Positions 15,861 to 23,485 of a DNA stretch of 64,000 bases are shown here, in pieces (the stretch's first letter is position 1; every line of letters starts with the position of its first letter). The notes below the pieces were generated by a model, which did not search any database, was not told the origin of the DNA, and worked only from the letters and a program-made list of their open reading frames with translations. The stretch covers positions 1,178,001-1,242,000 of the forward strand of contig NZ_JAKMCR010000001.1 of the NCBI RefSeq assembly GCF_022662175.1. Reading direction: 5' to 3'. The DNA comes from Aestuariivivens marinum. Lineage in GTDB: Bacteria; Bacteroidota; Bacteroidia; Flavobacteriales; Flavobacteriaceae. The position numbers and the translations under genes were made by a program.

Positions 15861-16840
15861 GATTCCATGTCGTTTTTGGGAAGTTTAAATAGGATGACAT
15901 AATAACTGCCAACAATACTTGGCAATGCAAAATTAAGGATCCACATGAGGGATGTTATTGTCAAAATAATTATGCTGTCCAAATTCAAAAAAGAAAACAG
16001 GTAAACGGCTATGCTACTTTTAATTATTACATCAAATATAGAAATAGTAGGTATAATAGATGCTAAAAGATACATTGTAGTAATAACGACCATACTTTCT
16101 AAATATAACATATCAATCCCAAACAGCAACAATAAAACGTGAAACTGAAATGAAAAGATACCATAACGGATTATGGCATATAAGCCGCCTTTCACCAATA
16201 CATCTTTAGGAAAACAGATAATATAATGTTTAGTTTTACTTAAAGGAATACCTCTAATTTTAATAGTGTTCTGTTTAACCCACAAAAATATAAGAACTAC
16301 TATTGTGCTAATAGAAACTAAAAGAATTATAAGTTTGAAATAGTTTATTGGTGGATTATACCGATTAATAAAAAATAAGAATCCAATAATGCCAAAAATC
16401 AAAGTAGTGCCCATTTGTAACATATTGCTTATAAAGTTAATGAGCATTATACGTTTTCGTTTAATTTTACTGTAGTAAATCGATTTTATACCATATTCTC
16501 CTACTCTATTAGGTGTGAATAGAGAAGCAGTTAATGAACTTAAGCTTTGTTTTAATGCCTCATAGAATGTTATTTTTTGCACATACGACACCAAATTTTG
16601 CCATTTTAAAATTTCAAAAAACCAGTTAAAGCTGCTCAAAAGAAATAAAAGAAGACCGTTTTTCAATGAGAGCATCTTGTTTTTGGTTAAAGATTCAATA
16701 AAATTCACAAAATCCAATTGATTGTTAGACGTTAATTTTTTGTAGATAAAGTAAAATGCAAACAATACAATGCCTAATTTAATGAGCACAAAAAAGAATT
16801 GTTTAGCTTTGTAGGGTAGCGTATCCATAGTGTGATGCAA
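15857..16840 (-). CDS. Lysylphosphatidylglycerol synthase TM/flippase-like protein
   Basis: This is a 327-residue polytopic protein with about eight spans. It contains the UPF0104/LPG_synthase_TM pattern: SLSSLTASLFTPNRVGEYGIKSIYY early in the protein, and later MYLLASIIPTISIFDVIIKSSIAVYLF. Family members are thought to flip lipids or glycolipids. An alternative start is MDTLPYK at 16828. The 4-base overlap with the GT2 gene supports a joint role. The divergent beta-barrel gene starts only 19-31 bases away, so the promoters must overlap coding sequence. Confidence 0.78.
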   Translation of the reverse strand: MHHTMDTLPYKAKQFFFVLIKLGIVLFAFYFIYKKLTSNNQLDFVNFIESLTKNKMLSLKNGLLLFLLSSFNWFFEILKWQNLVSYVQKITFYEALKQSLSSLTASLFTPNRVGEYGIKSIYYSKIKRKRIMLINFISNMLQMGTTLIFGIIGFLFFINRYNPPINYFKLIILLVSISTIVVLIFLWVKQNTIKIRGIPLSKTKHYIICFPKDVLVKGGLYAIIRYGIFSFQFHVLLLLFGIDMLYLESMVVITTMYLLASIIPTISIFDVIIKSSIAVYLFSFLNLDSIIILTITSLMWILNFALPSIVGSYYVILFKLPKNDMES

Positions 16841-16859
16841 AATAAACTAATATTGTTTT

Positions 16860-17495
16860 ATGACCTCAAATTTTAAACCTTTCAAACTACAATTATTTTT
16901 GTTAGTATTATTAATGACAGGGTTTAATGGAGTTGCCCAAGATACAAGTACATTTAAGGCGCAAATAGCTTTGGGTGTAAACAAGCCTTCAGAAGACGGA
17001 TTTGTTCAAGGATTTGAAGCAAAGTCCTATAATTTTCCTACCGTGAATTTAGGCTTGCAATACATGTTTAAGCAAAGGTGGGGTGCTAAGTTAGATTATG
17101 GTTTTAGTAGAATGTCAAATGAGGATAGTGCCCAGGAATTTAAATTAAACTTTTCTCGAATCAATATACAGGCGGTATATGATGCTTCACGAATTATTAG
17201 TTTTTTACCCTCAGGTATGGGGACTTTTATCCATGCAGGTCCTGGGTTTTCTATGGTTAAACCATTAGGCAATTATACCCAAAATGACACGTCTTATTTT
17301 AATGTTATGGCAGGGGTGGAATTTCATTATGGGTTGTCTGATAAGTTGTCTTTGTTTTTGGATGCGTCTTATATAAATGGATTTAGTAAAGATTTTGATC
17401 CCATTTCAAATGGTTTCGGATCGTTTAACGGGAATGTGTTAACTCTAACCGTTGGCGCTTCCATTTCATTGAGTGGGTGTTATTATTGTGAATAA
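16860..17495 (+). CDS. Outer-membrane beta-barrel protein
   Basis: This 211-residue protein has a signal peptide ([16 protein letters not shown]). The mature part is a small beta-barrel with recurring amphipathic strands: [86 protein letters not shown] and [11 protein letters not shown]. This is the OmpA/OmpW-like eight-stranded pattern of Bacteroidota porin-like proteins. No OmpA peptidoglycan-binding domain follows. The stop codon ends one base before the ruvC start. Confidence 0.75.
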   Translation: MTSNFKPFKLQLFLLVLLMTGFNGVAQDTSTFKAQIALGVNKPSEDGFVQGFEAKSYNFPTVNLGLQYMFKQRWGAKLDYGFSRMSNEDSAQEFKLNFSRINIQAVYDASRIISFLPSGMGTFIHAGPGFSMVKPLGNYTQNDTSYFNVMAGVEFHYGLSDKLSLFLDASYINGFSKDFDPISNGFGSFNGNVLTLTVGASISLSGCYYCE

Positions 17496-17496
17496 A

Positions 17497-18048
17497 ATGG
17501 CTAAAGAGCGTATTATTTTAGGAATCGATCCAGGGACGACCATTATGGGGTTTGGACTCATAAAAGTAGATGGAAAAACCATGCGATTTATGCAGCTGAA
17601 TGAGCTCGATTTAAAAAAATACGACGATCACTATTTGAAGCTTAAGTTGATTTTTGAACGTACCATTGAGCTCATTGAAACCCATCATCCCGATGAAATT
17701 GCTATTGAAGCTCCTTTTTATGGAAAAAATGTACAGAGTATGCTCAAGTTGGGACGTGCCCAAGGTGTAGCTATGGCTGCTGGACTTAGCCGACAAGTCC
17801 CTATTACCGAGTATTCACCAAAAAAAATAAAAATGGCCATTACTGGCAATGGTAATGCGAGCAAGGAGCAGGTGGCCAAAATGCTACAAAGCTTACTAGG
17901 GTTACAAACCCTCCCTAATAATTTGGATGCAACCGATGGTCTGGCCGCTGCGGTTTGCCATTTTTACAATTCAGGGAAGGTTAGTTTGGGTAAAAGTTAT
18001 TCAGGTTGGGCAGCATTTGTAAAACAGAATCCCAAAAAAATTGGTTGA
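17497..18048 (+). CDS. ruvC: Holliday junction endonuclease RuvC
   Basis: This is a 183-residue protein from the ATG at 17497; an upstream in-frame GTG/ATG region overlaps the preceding gene and lacks conserved residues. RuvC cleaves Holliday junctions in the RuvABC recombination complex. The RNase H-like fold and all four acidic residues are visible: Asp11 in LGIDPGTT, Glu71 in [11 protein letters not shown], and Asp144 and Asp147 in [12 protein letters not shown]. The length is normal. It starts one base after the beta-barrel gene, so it is probably co-transcribed with it. Confidence 0.95.
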   Translation: MAKERIILGIDPGTTIMGFGLIKVDGKTMRFMQLNELDLKKYDDHYLKLKLIFERTIELIETHHPDEIAIEAPFYGKNVQSMLKLGRAQGVAMAAGLSRQVPITEYSPKKIKMAITGNGNASKEQVAKMLQSLLGLQTLPNNLDATDGLAAAVCHFYNSGKVSLGKSYSGWAAFVKQNPKKIG

Positions 18049-18077
18049 TTTGTTTGTTGGTAGTTGTTTAATTGTCG

Positions 18078-18095
18078 TTCCTGCAGAAGCAGGAA
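18078..18095. repeat. Intergenic palindromic repeat element
   Basis: TTCCTGC-AGAA-GCAGGAA forms a 7-bp hairpin in the short ruvC/small-protein gap. Its core, inside the longer context CGTTCCTGC...GCAGGAATCG, resembles a palindromic repeat common in flavobacterial intergenic regions (recalled, not searched). It might also act as a weak hairpin at the ruvC mRNA end. Confidence 0.55.
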
Positions 18096-18115
18096 TCGAT
18101 TTGTAGTAATATTCA

Positions 18116-18325
18116 ATGGTTTATTTGATAATCATATTTTTAGTTCTATTTATTCTAGAATTATATCAAACAAAGTTTAAAAAGAAACCTTACAAGTATA
18201 TCTGGTTTTTAATCGTCATGGTTTTTAGTGTTTATGGATATTCTGTTTATTTGGCATTTAAAAGGAGATTTGTAGTTAAAAGACAGTTTAAGCCTGGGTT
18301 TACCCACTACAGGTCAAAAACCTAA
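18116..18325 (+). CDS. Small two-span membrane protein
   Basis: This 69-residue protein has two hydrophobic segments (VYLIIIFLVLFILELY and YIWFLIVMVFSVYGYSVYLAF) separated by a basic loop (KFKKKPYKY), and a basic C-terminus (RRFVVKRQFKPGF). It lies between ruvC and hemW in the same direction, an arrangement that fits a co-transcribed unit. The function is unknown; no enzymatic motif is present. Confidence 0.6.
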   Translation: MVYLIIIFLVLFILELYQTKFKKKPYKYIWFLIVMVFSVYGYSVYLAFKRRFVVKRQFKPGFTHYRSKT

Positions 18326-18351
18326 ATATTGCATACGGTACTTAATACTAT

Positions 18352-19545
18352 ATGAGCGGCATCTACATCCATATCCCATTTTGCAAGCAAGCGTGTTACT
18401 ATTGCGATTTTCACTTTTCCACGTCATTAAAGAAGAAGGAAGAACTTATACTGGCTCTTGTAAAAGAATTAGAGTTGCGAAAAGAGGAATTGCAAGAGCC
18501 TGTTGAAACCATTTATTTTGGTGGTGGCACGCCCTCGCTATTAACGATTGAAGAGTTGCAATTTTTGATTAATGAAGTTTATAAAAACTATACAATTTCT
18601 GAAAACCCCGAAATTACCTTAGAAGCAAACCCTGATGATTTAATTGAAAATCCGTTGTCACCTCGAGCGGAGTCGAGAGGTCTCACCAGTAAAAGTATAT
18701 TTAAAGAGTATAAAACCCTAGGCATTAACCGACTTTCAATAGGCATTCAATCGTTTTTTGAAGACGATTTAAAAAATATGAACCGTGCCCATAACGCAGC
18801 GGAAGCTAAACGATGTTTGGAAGAAGCTACAAAATATTTCAATAATATAACTATTGATCTTATTTACGGGATTCCAAATATGGATTTGGAAAAGTGGGAT
18901 AAAAACCTAGAACAAGCTTTTAATTTTGGAATTAATCATATTTCTAGTTACGCCTTAACCGTTGAACCAAAAACAGCTTTGGACAGTTTTATTAAAAAAG
19001 GAATTTACCCACCTTTGGATGAGAATTTGGCATTGCAGCACTTTAACCATTTAGTAGAACGGACCACCCAAGAAGGATTTGTACACTATGAAATTTCGAA
19101 CTTTGCAAAGCCAAATTATTTTTCTAAGCACAATACTAGTTATTGGCAAGGGAAACCGTATTTGGGTATTGGGCCTTCGGCACATTCGTTTAATGGTAAT
19201 GAACGAAGTTGGAATGTTTCGAATAATACGAAATACATTCAAGCAATTCAAAAAGGAGCATTACCGTGTACGGTAGAAAAGCTAACCAAAGTAGATCATT
19301 TTAACGAGTATGTCATGACTGGCTTACGAACCATTTGGGGTATATCCTTAGAAAAGATAGAAACCCATTTTGGGAGCGATTATTTACAACATTTAAAAGT
19401 TTCAGCAAAAAAATATATAGATGAAGGGCTACTTGTCATTTCGACAGAGCATGGCGACAAGAAATCATATAAATACACTCTCAAGACTACACTAAAAGGT
19501 AAGTTTTTGGTTGATGGCATTGCATCCGAACTCTTTATGATTTAG
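18352..19545 (+). CDS. hemW: HemW-type radical SAM protein, with repeat insertions
   Basis: This 397-residue protein has the radical SAM cluster motif CKQACYYC (Cys11, Cys15, Cys18), the GGGTPS motif, LEANPDDL, RLSIGIQSF, the HemW signature region RAHNAAEA, and the HemW C-terminal domain (HFNEYVMTGLRTIWGISL). HemW is a heme chaperone related to the oxygen-independent coproporphyrinogen oxidase HemN. Two stretches are unlike the family. Residues about 101-112 (PLSPRAESRG) lie between PDDL and INRLS, where about 14 extra residues occur. Residues about 361-372 (ISTEHGDKKSY) lie near the end. Both coincide with palindromic repeat elements in the DNA. The frame stays open, so the gene is probably functional. 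Confidence 0.88.
   Translation: MSGIYIHIPFCKQACYYCDFHFSTSLKKKEELILALVKELELRKEELQEPVETIYFGGGTPSLLTIEELQFLINEVYKNYTISENPEITLEANPDDLIENPLSPRAESRGLTSKSIFKEYKTLGINRLSIGIQSFFEDDLKNMNRAHNAAEAKRCLEEATKYFNNITIDLIYGIPNMDLEKWDKNLEQAFNFGINHISSYALTVEPKTALDSFIKKGIYPPLDENLALQHFNHLVERTTQEGFVHYEISNFAKPNYFSKHNTSYWQGKPYLGIGPSAHSFNGNERSWNVSNNTKYIQAIQKGALPCTVEKLTKVDHFNEYVMTGLRTIWGISLEKIETHFGSDYLQHLKVSAKKYIDEGLLVISTEHGDKKSYKYTLKTTLKGKFLVDGIASELFMI
18657..18685. repeat. Palindromic repeat inserted in hemW (first)
   Basis: The core CCTCGAGCGGAGTCGAGAGG is an imperfect inverted repeat (CTCGA/TCGAG around GCGGAG) flanked by GTCA and TCTCA. It matches the style of flavobacterial repeats with a GAGCGGAGTCGA core. Translated in frame it gives SPRAESRG inside HemW, at a point where the family normally has a shorter loop. 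Confidence 0.65.
19434..19467. repeat. Palindromic repeat inserted in hemW (second)
   Basis: The segment starts TGTCATTTCGACAGAG and ends GGCGACAAGAAATC. Its outer parts (GTCATTTCG / CAAGAAATC) resemble another common flavobacterial repeat of the GTCATTTCGAC...GAGAAATC type (recalled, not searched). In frame it encodes VISTEHGDKKS near the HemW C-terminus, where family members have a shorter turn. Confidence 0.5.
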
Positions 19546-19553
19546 TATATTTG
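19546..19553 (+). promoter_or_regulatory. Bacteroidota -7 box for the cyclase-family gene
   Basis: TATATTTG is an exact TAnnTTTG match beginning one base after the hemW stop codon. A TTG at 19520-19522 lies 23 bases upstream, within the accepted spacing. The predicted leader is about 40 bases to the ATG at 19600. Confidence 0.45.
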
Positions 19554-19599
19554 GAGATAAAACTTCAAATTAAAAATACTGAAAATAAATTCAGCATAA

Positions 19600-20349
19600 A
19601 TGATTGCAACAATACAATACAACTCTAGAAAACTTAAAATAGACTTAGAAAAACCTCTGGATATTTCCATGCCTTTAACAGCTTCACAAAAAAATGTTAA
19701 TGCATGGTATATAGGTGGGCCAAAAATAGAACCTGTAAAAGAGGGTAATTGGACAGCGTCAGTAAGTGAAGGTGCAAGGATCAATTTTAACAACATTTAT
19801 TTTAATCCTCATGCCCATGGCACCCATACCGAGTGTGTTGGCCATATTACTAAAAAGGTTCATTCCATAAATAAAAACCTTAAGCAGTTTTTCTTTTTAG
19901 CTGAAGTGATTACAGTTGCCCCTGAAACTTATATGAAAGATAGGGTCATTTCAAAAAAACAGATACAATTTGCATTGGGCAATAAGAAAAGGGATGCTGT
20001 GGTTATTAGAACCATTCCAAATACAAAAGAAAAAATATCAAAGCAATATTCAAACACTAATTGGCCTTATTTATTGAGGGAAGCAGTTGATTATTTAGTT
20101 GAAAAAGGAATTAAACATCTTTTAATTGACATGCCCAGTATTGATAAGGAAAAAGATGGTGGCGAGTTATTGGCTCATAATGCGTTTTGGAATAACAACG
20201 GAAAATTGAGAATGGATGCCACCATAACCGAATTTATTTATGTGTCCAATAAAATTGCTGATGGTGAGTATCTATTGAATTTACAAATAGCTCCTTTTGA
20301 GAACGATGCAACACCAAGTAAACCCATATTATATAAAATTGAAGATTAA
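19600..20349 (+). CDS. Cyclase family protein (kynurenine formamidase-like)
   Basis: This 249-residue protein has the metal-binding signature of the cyclase/KynB-like hydrolase family: PLDISMPLTAS near the N-terminus and HAHGTHTECVGH (HxGTHxD-type) around residues 68-79. LLIDMPSIDKEKDGG and a conserved HNAFWNN follow. Family members hydrolyse N-formylkynurenine or related amides and esters with a divalent metal. No other tryptophan-degradation gene is nearby, so the substrate is open. The end overlaps the start of a decayed MmcQ-like gene by one base, a sign of former co-expression. Confidence 0.75.
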   Translation: MIATIQYNSRKLKIDLEKPLDISMPLTASQKNVNAWYIGGPKIEPVKEGNWTASVSEGARINFNNIYFNPHAHGTHTECVGHITKKVHSINKNLKQFFFLAEVITVAPETYMKDRVISKKQIQFALGNKKRDAVVIRTIPNTKEKISKQYSNTNWPYLLREAVDYLVEKGIKHLLIDMPSIDKEKDGGELLAHNAFWNNNGKLRMDATITEFIYVSNKIADGEYLLNLQIAPFENDATPSKPILYKIED

Positions 20350-20682
20350 TGCTTGCGAATATAGAACAACTTCGGGAGTATTGCATTAATAAGAAAGGAG
20401 TTACCGAATAATTTCCTTTTGATGTGGACATCTTAATGTTTAAGATGTTGGCAAAATGTTTGTAATTGCACCTTTGGATCAATGGGAAAAGGAGATACTT
20501 CAGTAACTGATAAGTGTGATCCAGAATACATATTCGAACTACGAGAACAGTTCCATAGTATTTACGTTGGTACCTATATGAGTAATAAACATTGGAATAC
20601 ACTTACTATCTATAGAAGTGGGCTTTTAATTAATTTTATTATGGAATTAATTGATCATTCTTACGATATGGCTGTTAAGTGA
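20349..20682 (+). pseudogene. Decayed MmcQ/YjbR family gene
   Basis: Reading across frames gives the MmcQ/YjbR protein: NIEQLREYCINKKGVTE, stop, FPFD, then MFKMLAK / MFVIAPLDQWEK / GDTSVTDKCDPEYIFELREQ, HWNTLTIY and LINFIMELIDHSYDMAVK. There is an in-frame TAA where the family has GAA (GVTE-E-FPFD). Two frame changes follow, each explained by loss of one A in an A4 run, near GCAAAATG and GGGAAAAGG. Restoring two bases gives a full-length 111-codon frame. The longest remaining open piece (20482-20682) is only the C-terminal part and is unlikely to be a gene by itself. Confidence 0.85.
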
Positions 20683-20876
20683 ATGACCAAACCTTAGGAA
20701 CAAGTTAAATAGTATGTAAGATAATTCAAAAATTTATCGTATATTTAAATTCTCCTCTAGATTAATTGATGATAGTGCATGATGTACGCCTTTGAAAAGA
20801 CAAGGTAAATACCCCCATAATCTAACAGCAAAGTTTTAATTTTTTATACTATACTAACTTTAATTTTTTACAGATT

Positions 20877-21677
20877 ATGAAAACTACTAATCAATTTCTT
20901 TCAGCAATGTTAATTATGCTTTTACTGGCAATGCCAATGTTTACTTTTGCTCAGGACGAAGAGCCCAAACGCCCTGAGTATATTACCGTAACAAAATCGT
21001 ATTGGAACAAGAATTATAAGGGCACTCCAGAAGAATGGACAGCTACCGAGAAAGAATACAAGGAAAAGGTGACCAAAAAGAATGAATATATAATGGGCGC
21101 TAATTATTTTATGCATCTTTTCACAGCTAACAGTAACGAAGTAATTTATGTGCAATCCTATCCTAATTGGGAAGCCATCGATAAGGCAGCTGCTAGAAAT
21201 GCTGAACTTGAAAAAGAAGCCTGGCCAGATGAGGAAGAACGTAAGGCCTTTTTAAAGAAACTTAACTCGGCGTATTCCATTTTCCATTCTGATGAAATAT
21301 ACGCTACGCTTCCTGGTGCCAAACATTTTGAAGGTGAAATAACCGATGATACGGTTATGTATTTACGCCAAAACACTATGGCATTTCCAGAAGATGGCTC
21401 TATGGAAGAATGGCAAACATTAAATAAGAAAGTCTTTGAAAATGTGATTCTTAAAAACGAGTATGTTAAATCCTATTACCCTAGTATGCATGCTTGGGGG
21501 TCTGATAGAAGACATTTTAATCAGGCCATGCATGCAGACTCTATGTGTGATTTGGAGAAAATGTTTGAAAAGTATCAAGAATTAATAAAAGAAGCGCTTA
21601 CTGAAGATGAACGTAAAGCTTATAATAAATACTTTAAAAGCCATGGCGATTATCTTTATGCACCACTTAAGCTATAG
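20877..21677 (+). CDS. Secreted protein with internally duplicated domain
   Basis: This 266-residue protein has a signal peptide (AMLIMLLLAMPMFTFAQ). The mature part contains two related halves: one with GTPEEWTATEKEYKEKVTKK then NEYI, the other with GSMEEWQTLNKKVFENVILK then NEYV. Both follow a strand (YITVTKSYW / TVMYLRQNT). This beta-alpha pattern suggests two ferredoxin-like dimeric alpha/beta-barrel units, but that is inference. No catalytic motif is recognised. It is monocistronic, with a strong terminator downstream. Confidence 0.6.
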   Translation: MKTTNQFLSAMLIMLLLAMPMFTFAQDEEPKRPEYITVTKSYWNKNYKGTPEEWTATEKEYKEKVTKKNEYIMGANYFMHLFTANSNEVIYVQSYPNWEAIDKAAARNAELEKEAWPDEEERKAFLKKLNSAYSIFHSDEIYATLPGAKHFEGEITDDTVMYLRQNTMAFPEDGSMEEWQTLNKKVFENVILKNEYVKSYYPSMHAWGSDRRHFNQAMHADSMCDLEKMFEKYQELIKEALTEDERKAYNKYFKSHGDYLYAPLKL

Positions 21678-21696
21678 GATAGAAAAATAATTTTGC

Positions 21697-21724
21697 AAAA
21701 GGGTGCCCTAGGCACCCTTTTTGT
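21697..21724 (+). terminator. Terminator of the duplicated-domain secreted protein
   Basis: AAAAGGGTGCC and GGCACCCTTTT form an 11-bp stem with loop CTA, followed by TGTTTTTT. It starts 19 bases after the stop at 21677. Confidence 0.85.
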
Positions 21725-21770
21725 TTTTTGAAGTTCCTATTTTTAAGTGTATTATTGCAAAAATTAAAAT

Positions 21771-22349
21771 ATGGGTATTTTACAAACCTTAAAGGAAAGA
21801 AGTAATGCTACTTGTGAGTTGTGTGGGACTTCAGAAGGTCTAAGGCAATATACTATTCCTCCTTCGTTAAATGAAAATGTAGATAATGATGTGTTGTTAT
21901 GCAATACCTGTTTTGATCAGGTTGAAGGTAACGTAGAAATGGATCCAAACCACTGGCGTTGTTTAAACGAAAGTATGTGGAGTGAGCATGTGGCGGTTCA
22001 AATTATGGCTTGGCGTATGTTGCAAAGACTTCGTAACGAAGGATGGCCAAAAGATTTATTGGATATGATGTATTTAAATGATGATGCTCTGGCGTTGGCA
22101 AGTGCCACAGGAGAAGATAAAGATTCAAGTGAACAAATCATCCATAGGGATTTTAACGGAGTTGAATTAAAAACTGGTGATGCCGTTGTTTTGATAAAGG
22201 ATTTAAAAGTTAAGGGGACCAGTATGGTTGCCAAACAGGGAACTGTTGTAAAAAATATTCGTTTGGATTATAATAACGAAAAATATATTGAAGGTAAAGT
22301 AGGAACACAACAGATAGTTATTGTTACAGATTATGTTAAAAAAACTTAG
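21771..22349 (+). CDS. PhnA family protein
   Basis: This 192-residue protein has an N-terminal zinc ribbon with two Cys pairs (CELC and CNTC). The C-terminal PhnA domain carries RDFNGVELKTGDAVVLIKDLKVKGTSMVAKQGTVVKNIRL, ending in IVIVTDYVKK. PhnA was named for phosphonate utilisation, but in most genomes it is unlinked to C-P lyase genes, as here, and its role is undefined. It is monocistronic; its stop codon overlaps the stop of a minus-strand small gene. Confidence 0.85.
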   Translation: MGILQTLKERSNATCELCGTSEGLRQYTIPPSLNENVDNDVLLCNTCFDQVEGNVEMDPNHWRCLNESMWSEHVAVQIMAWRMLQRLRNEGWPKDLLDMMYLNDDALALASATGEDKDSSEQIIHRDFNGVELKTGDAVVLIKDLKVKGTSMVAKQGTVVKNIRLDYNNEKYIEGKVGTQQIVIVTDYVKKT

Positions 22350-22489
22350 TTTTTGTTATTCTTCTTTTTAAGAAAACCAAATCCTAAAGGAAACATAAAA
22401 AACAAGAACAGATACCTTCCGGTTGCTATACCATAGATAGTAATGCTAGCAAGAATTACCATGAGTAAAATTTTAAGGCTATAATTCAT
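22346..22489 (-). CDS. 47-residue membrane protein
   Basis: An ATG at 22489 opens a 47-codon frame ending at 22346. The product has a basic start (MNYSLK), two short hydrophobic stretches (ILLMVILASITIYGIA and YLFLFFMFPLGFGFL) and a very basic end (KKKNNKN). The stop codon overlaps the convergent phnA stop. The composition and a positively charged cytoplasmic tail look like a genuine small membrane protein. The function is unknown, and chance coding is possible in this AT-rich DNA. Confidence 0.45.
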   Translation of the reverse strand: MNYSLKILLMVILASITIYGIATGRYLFLFFMFPLGFGFLKKKNNKN

Positions 22490-22838
22490 GTCACTAAAAT
22501 AATTTACTAATTTCAAACATTAAATATACTCTAAAAGGTTAGGTGTTAGATTAATATTTGGGAGCTTTAACAAAGCTACTCCAGCAATTTTATTAATCTC
22601 TACATTTGCACGTTCGAATATACATTTTGTAAATATTGTTTTAAATTACATTCGCTCCTATTTTGGATGAGGTCTTGAAAAAGATTTGTTCGTCCCAAAC
22701 ATGTGTTTGATAAATAAGTGCTTTTATTTAAAATTGGGGTATTTAAGCCTTTTAAAATTATAAGGGAAGAAGATGTTTGGAGATTTTTTTTTGAAAAAAG
22801 ATATAATAAGAAATCAAATTGAAGCATTCAAAATTTTA
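22490..22838. other. Intergenic region without recognised gene
   Basis: These 349 bases are AT-rich. There is a hairpin near 22560 (GGAGCTTT-AAC-AAAGCT with one bulged A, then CTCC) with no clear T tract. The minus-strand open frame at 22600-22827 has an unusual composition and no recognisable protein pattern, so I do not call it a gene. Confidence 0.5.
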
Positions 22839-23267
22839 CTAACAAGATGTATCTGCTATAATCTTCCATTCACCATCTATTTTTTTGAGTATAATCATAA
22901 AAATACCATTGGCATCACCAACCTCACGTTTTAAAAAGAATTCACCCAAAACAAAATAAGACTTATCTTCAATTGGAGAAATACTGTTAATTTTAAAGCT
23001 AAGCGTACCCGTATGTGCTTTTGAGGGATATCCTTTTTTATATCGTATCAAAGTATTTTTCCAACCCAAGGTAATGCCATTGGGGCTATAAAACTTGAGT
23101 GAATCACTTTTCCAATAACTTCCCATAAATTCTTCCAAATCGTAATTGTTCCAGGCCATTATTTGTTTTTCCAAAACGGTTTTAATGGCTTTAACATCAT
23201 GTTTACTGTTTTGAGTATTACCAGACAGATAACCCATAAGACAAATAAGTAAGAATAAAGCACGCAT
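22839..23267 (-). CDS. Secreted SnoaL/NTF2-like (DUF4440-type) protein
   Basis: This 142-residue protein has a signal peptide (LFLLICLMGYLSG). The mature part has the NTF2-like cone fold pattern: VLEKQIMAWNNYDLEEFMGSYWKSDSLKFYSPNG, then GWKNTLIRYKKGYP, then SFKINSISPIEDKSYFVLGEFFL and the closing IFMIILKKIDGEWKIIADTSC. This is typical of the exported DUF4440/SnoaL-like proteins of Bacteroidota. Enzyme activity and substrate are unknown. It is monocistronic. Confidence 0.75.
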   Translation of the reverse strand: MRALFLLICLMGYLSGNTQNSKHDVKAIKTVLEKQIMAWNNYDLEEFMGSYWKSDSLKFYSPNGITLGWKNTLIRYKKGYPSKAHTGTLSFKINSISPIEDKSYFVLGEFFLKREVGDANGIFMIILKKIDGEWKIIADTSC

Positions 23268-23485
23268 AATGTTTCATTGTAATTAATTAAGCTAAATATA
23301 CGAAACAAGAATTTTTAACAAGCGTAATTTTACTAAACATTGAGGTTGAACAATACCCAATAGGTTTAATTATATATTTTTATTCATTGATGTATTTAAA
23401 AGTTTAAGAGAAATTTAATCTTCTTATTAACCATTAGTTTTATTGTATTCTTATGGTTAATTTTGGGATCTTAAATAAAAATTTT

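Noticed and set aside
20482-20682. 66-codon plus-strand open frame
   Set aside because: It is the C-terminal remnant of the frameshifted MmcQ/YjbR gene and lacks its own start context.
22600-22827. 75-codon open frame on the minus strand
   Set aside because: It lacks any family pattern or signal, has no clear start context, and lies in AT-rich DNA where frames of this size arise by chance.
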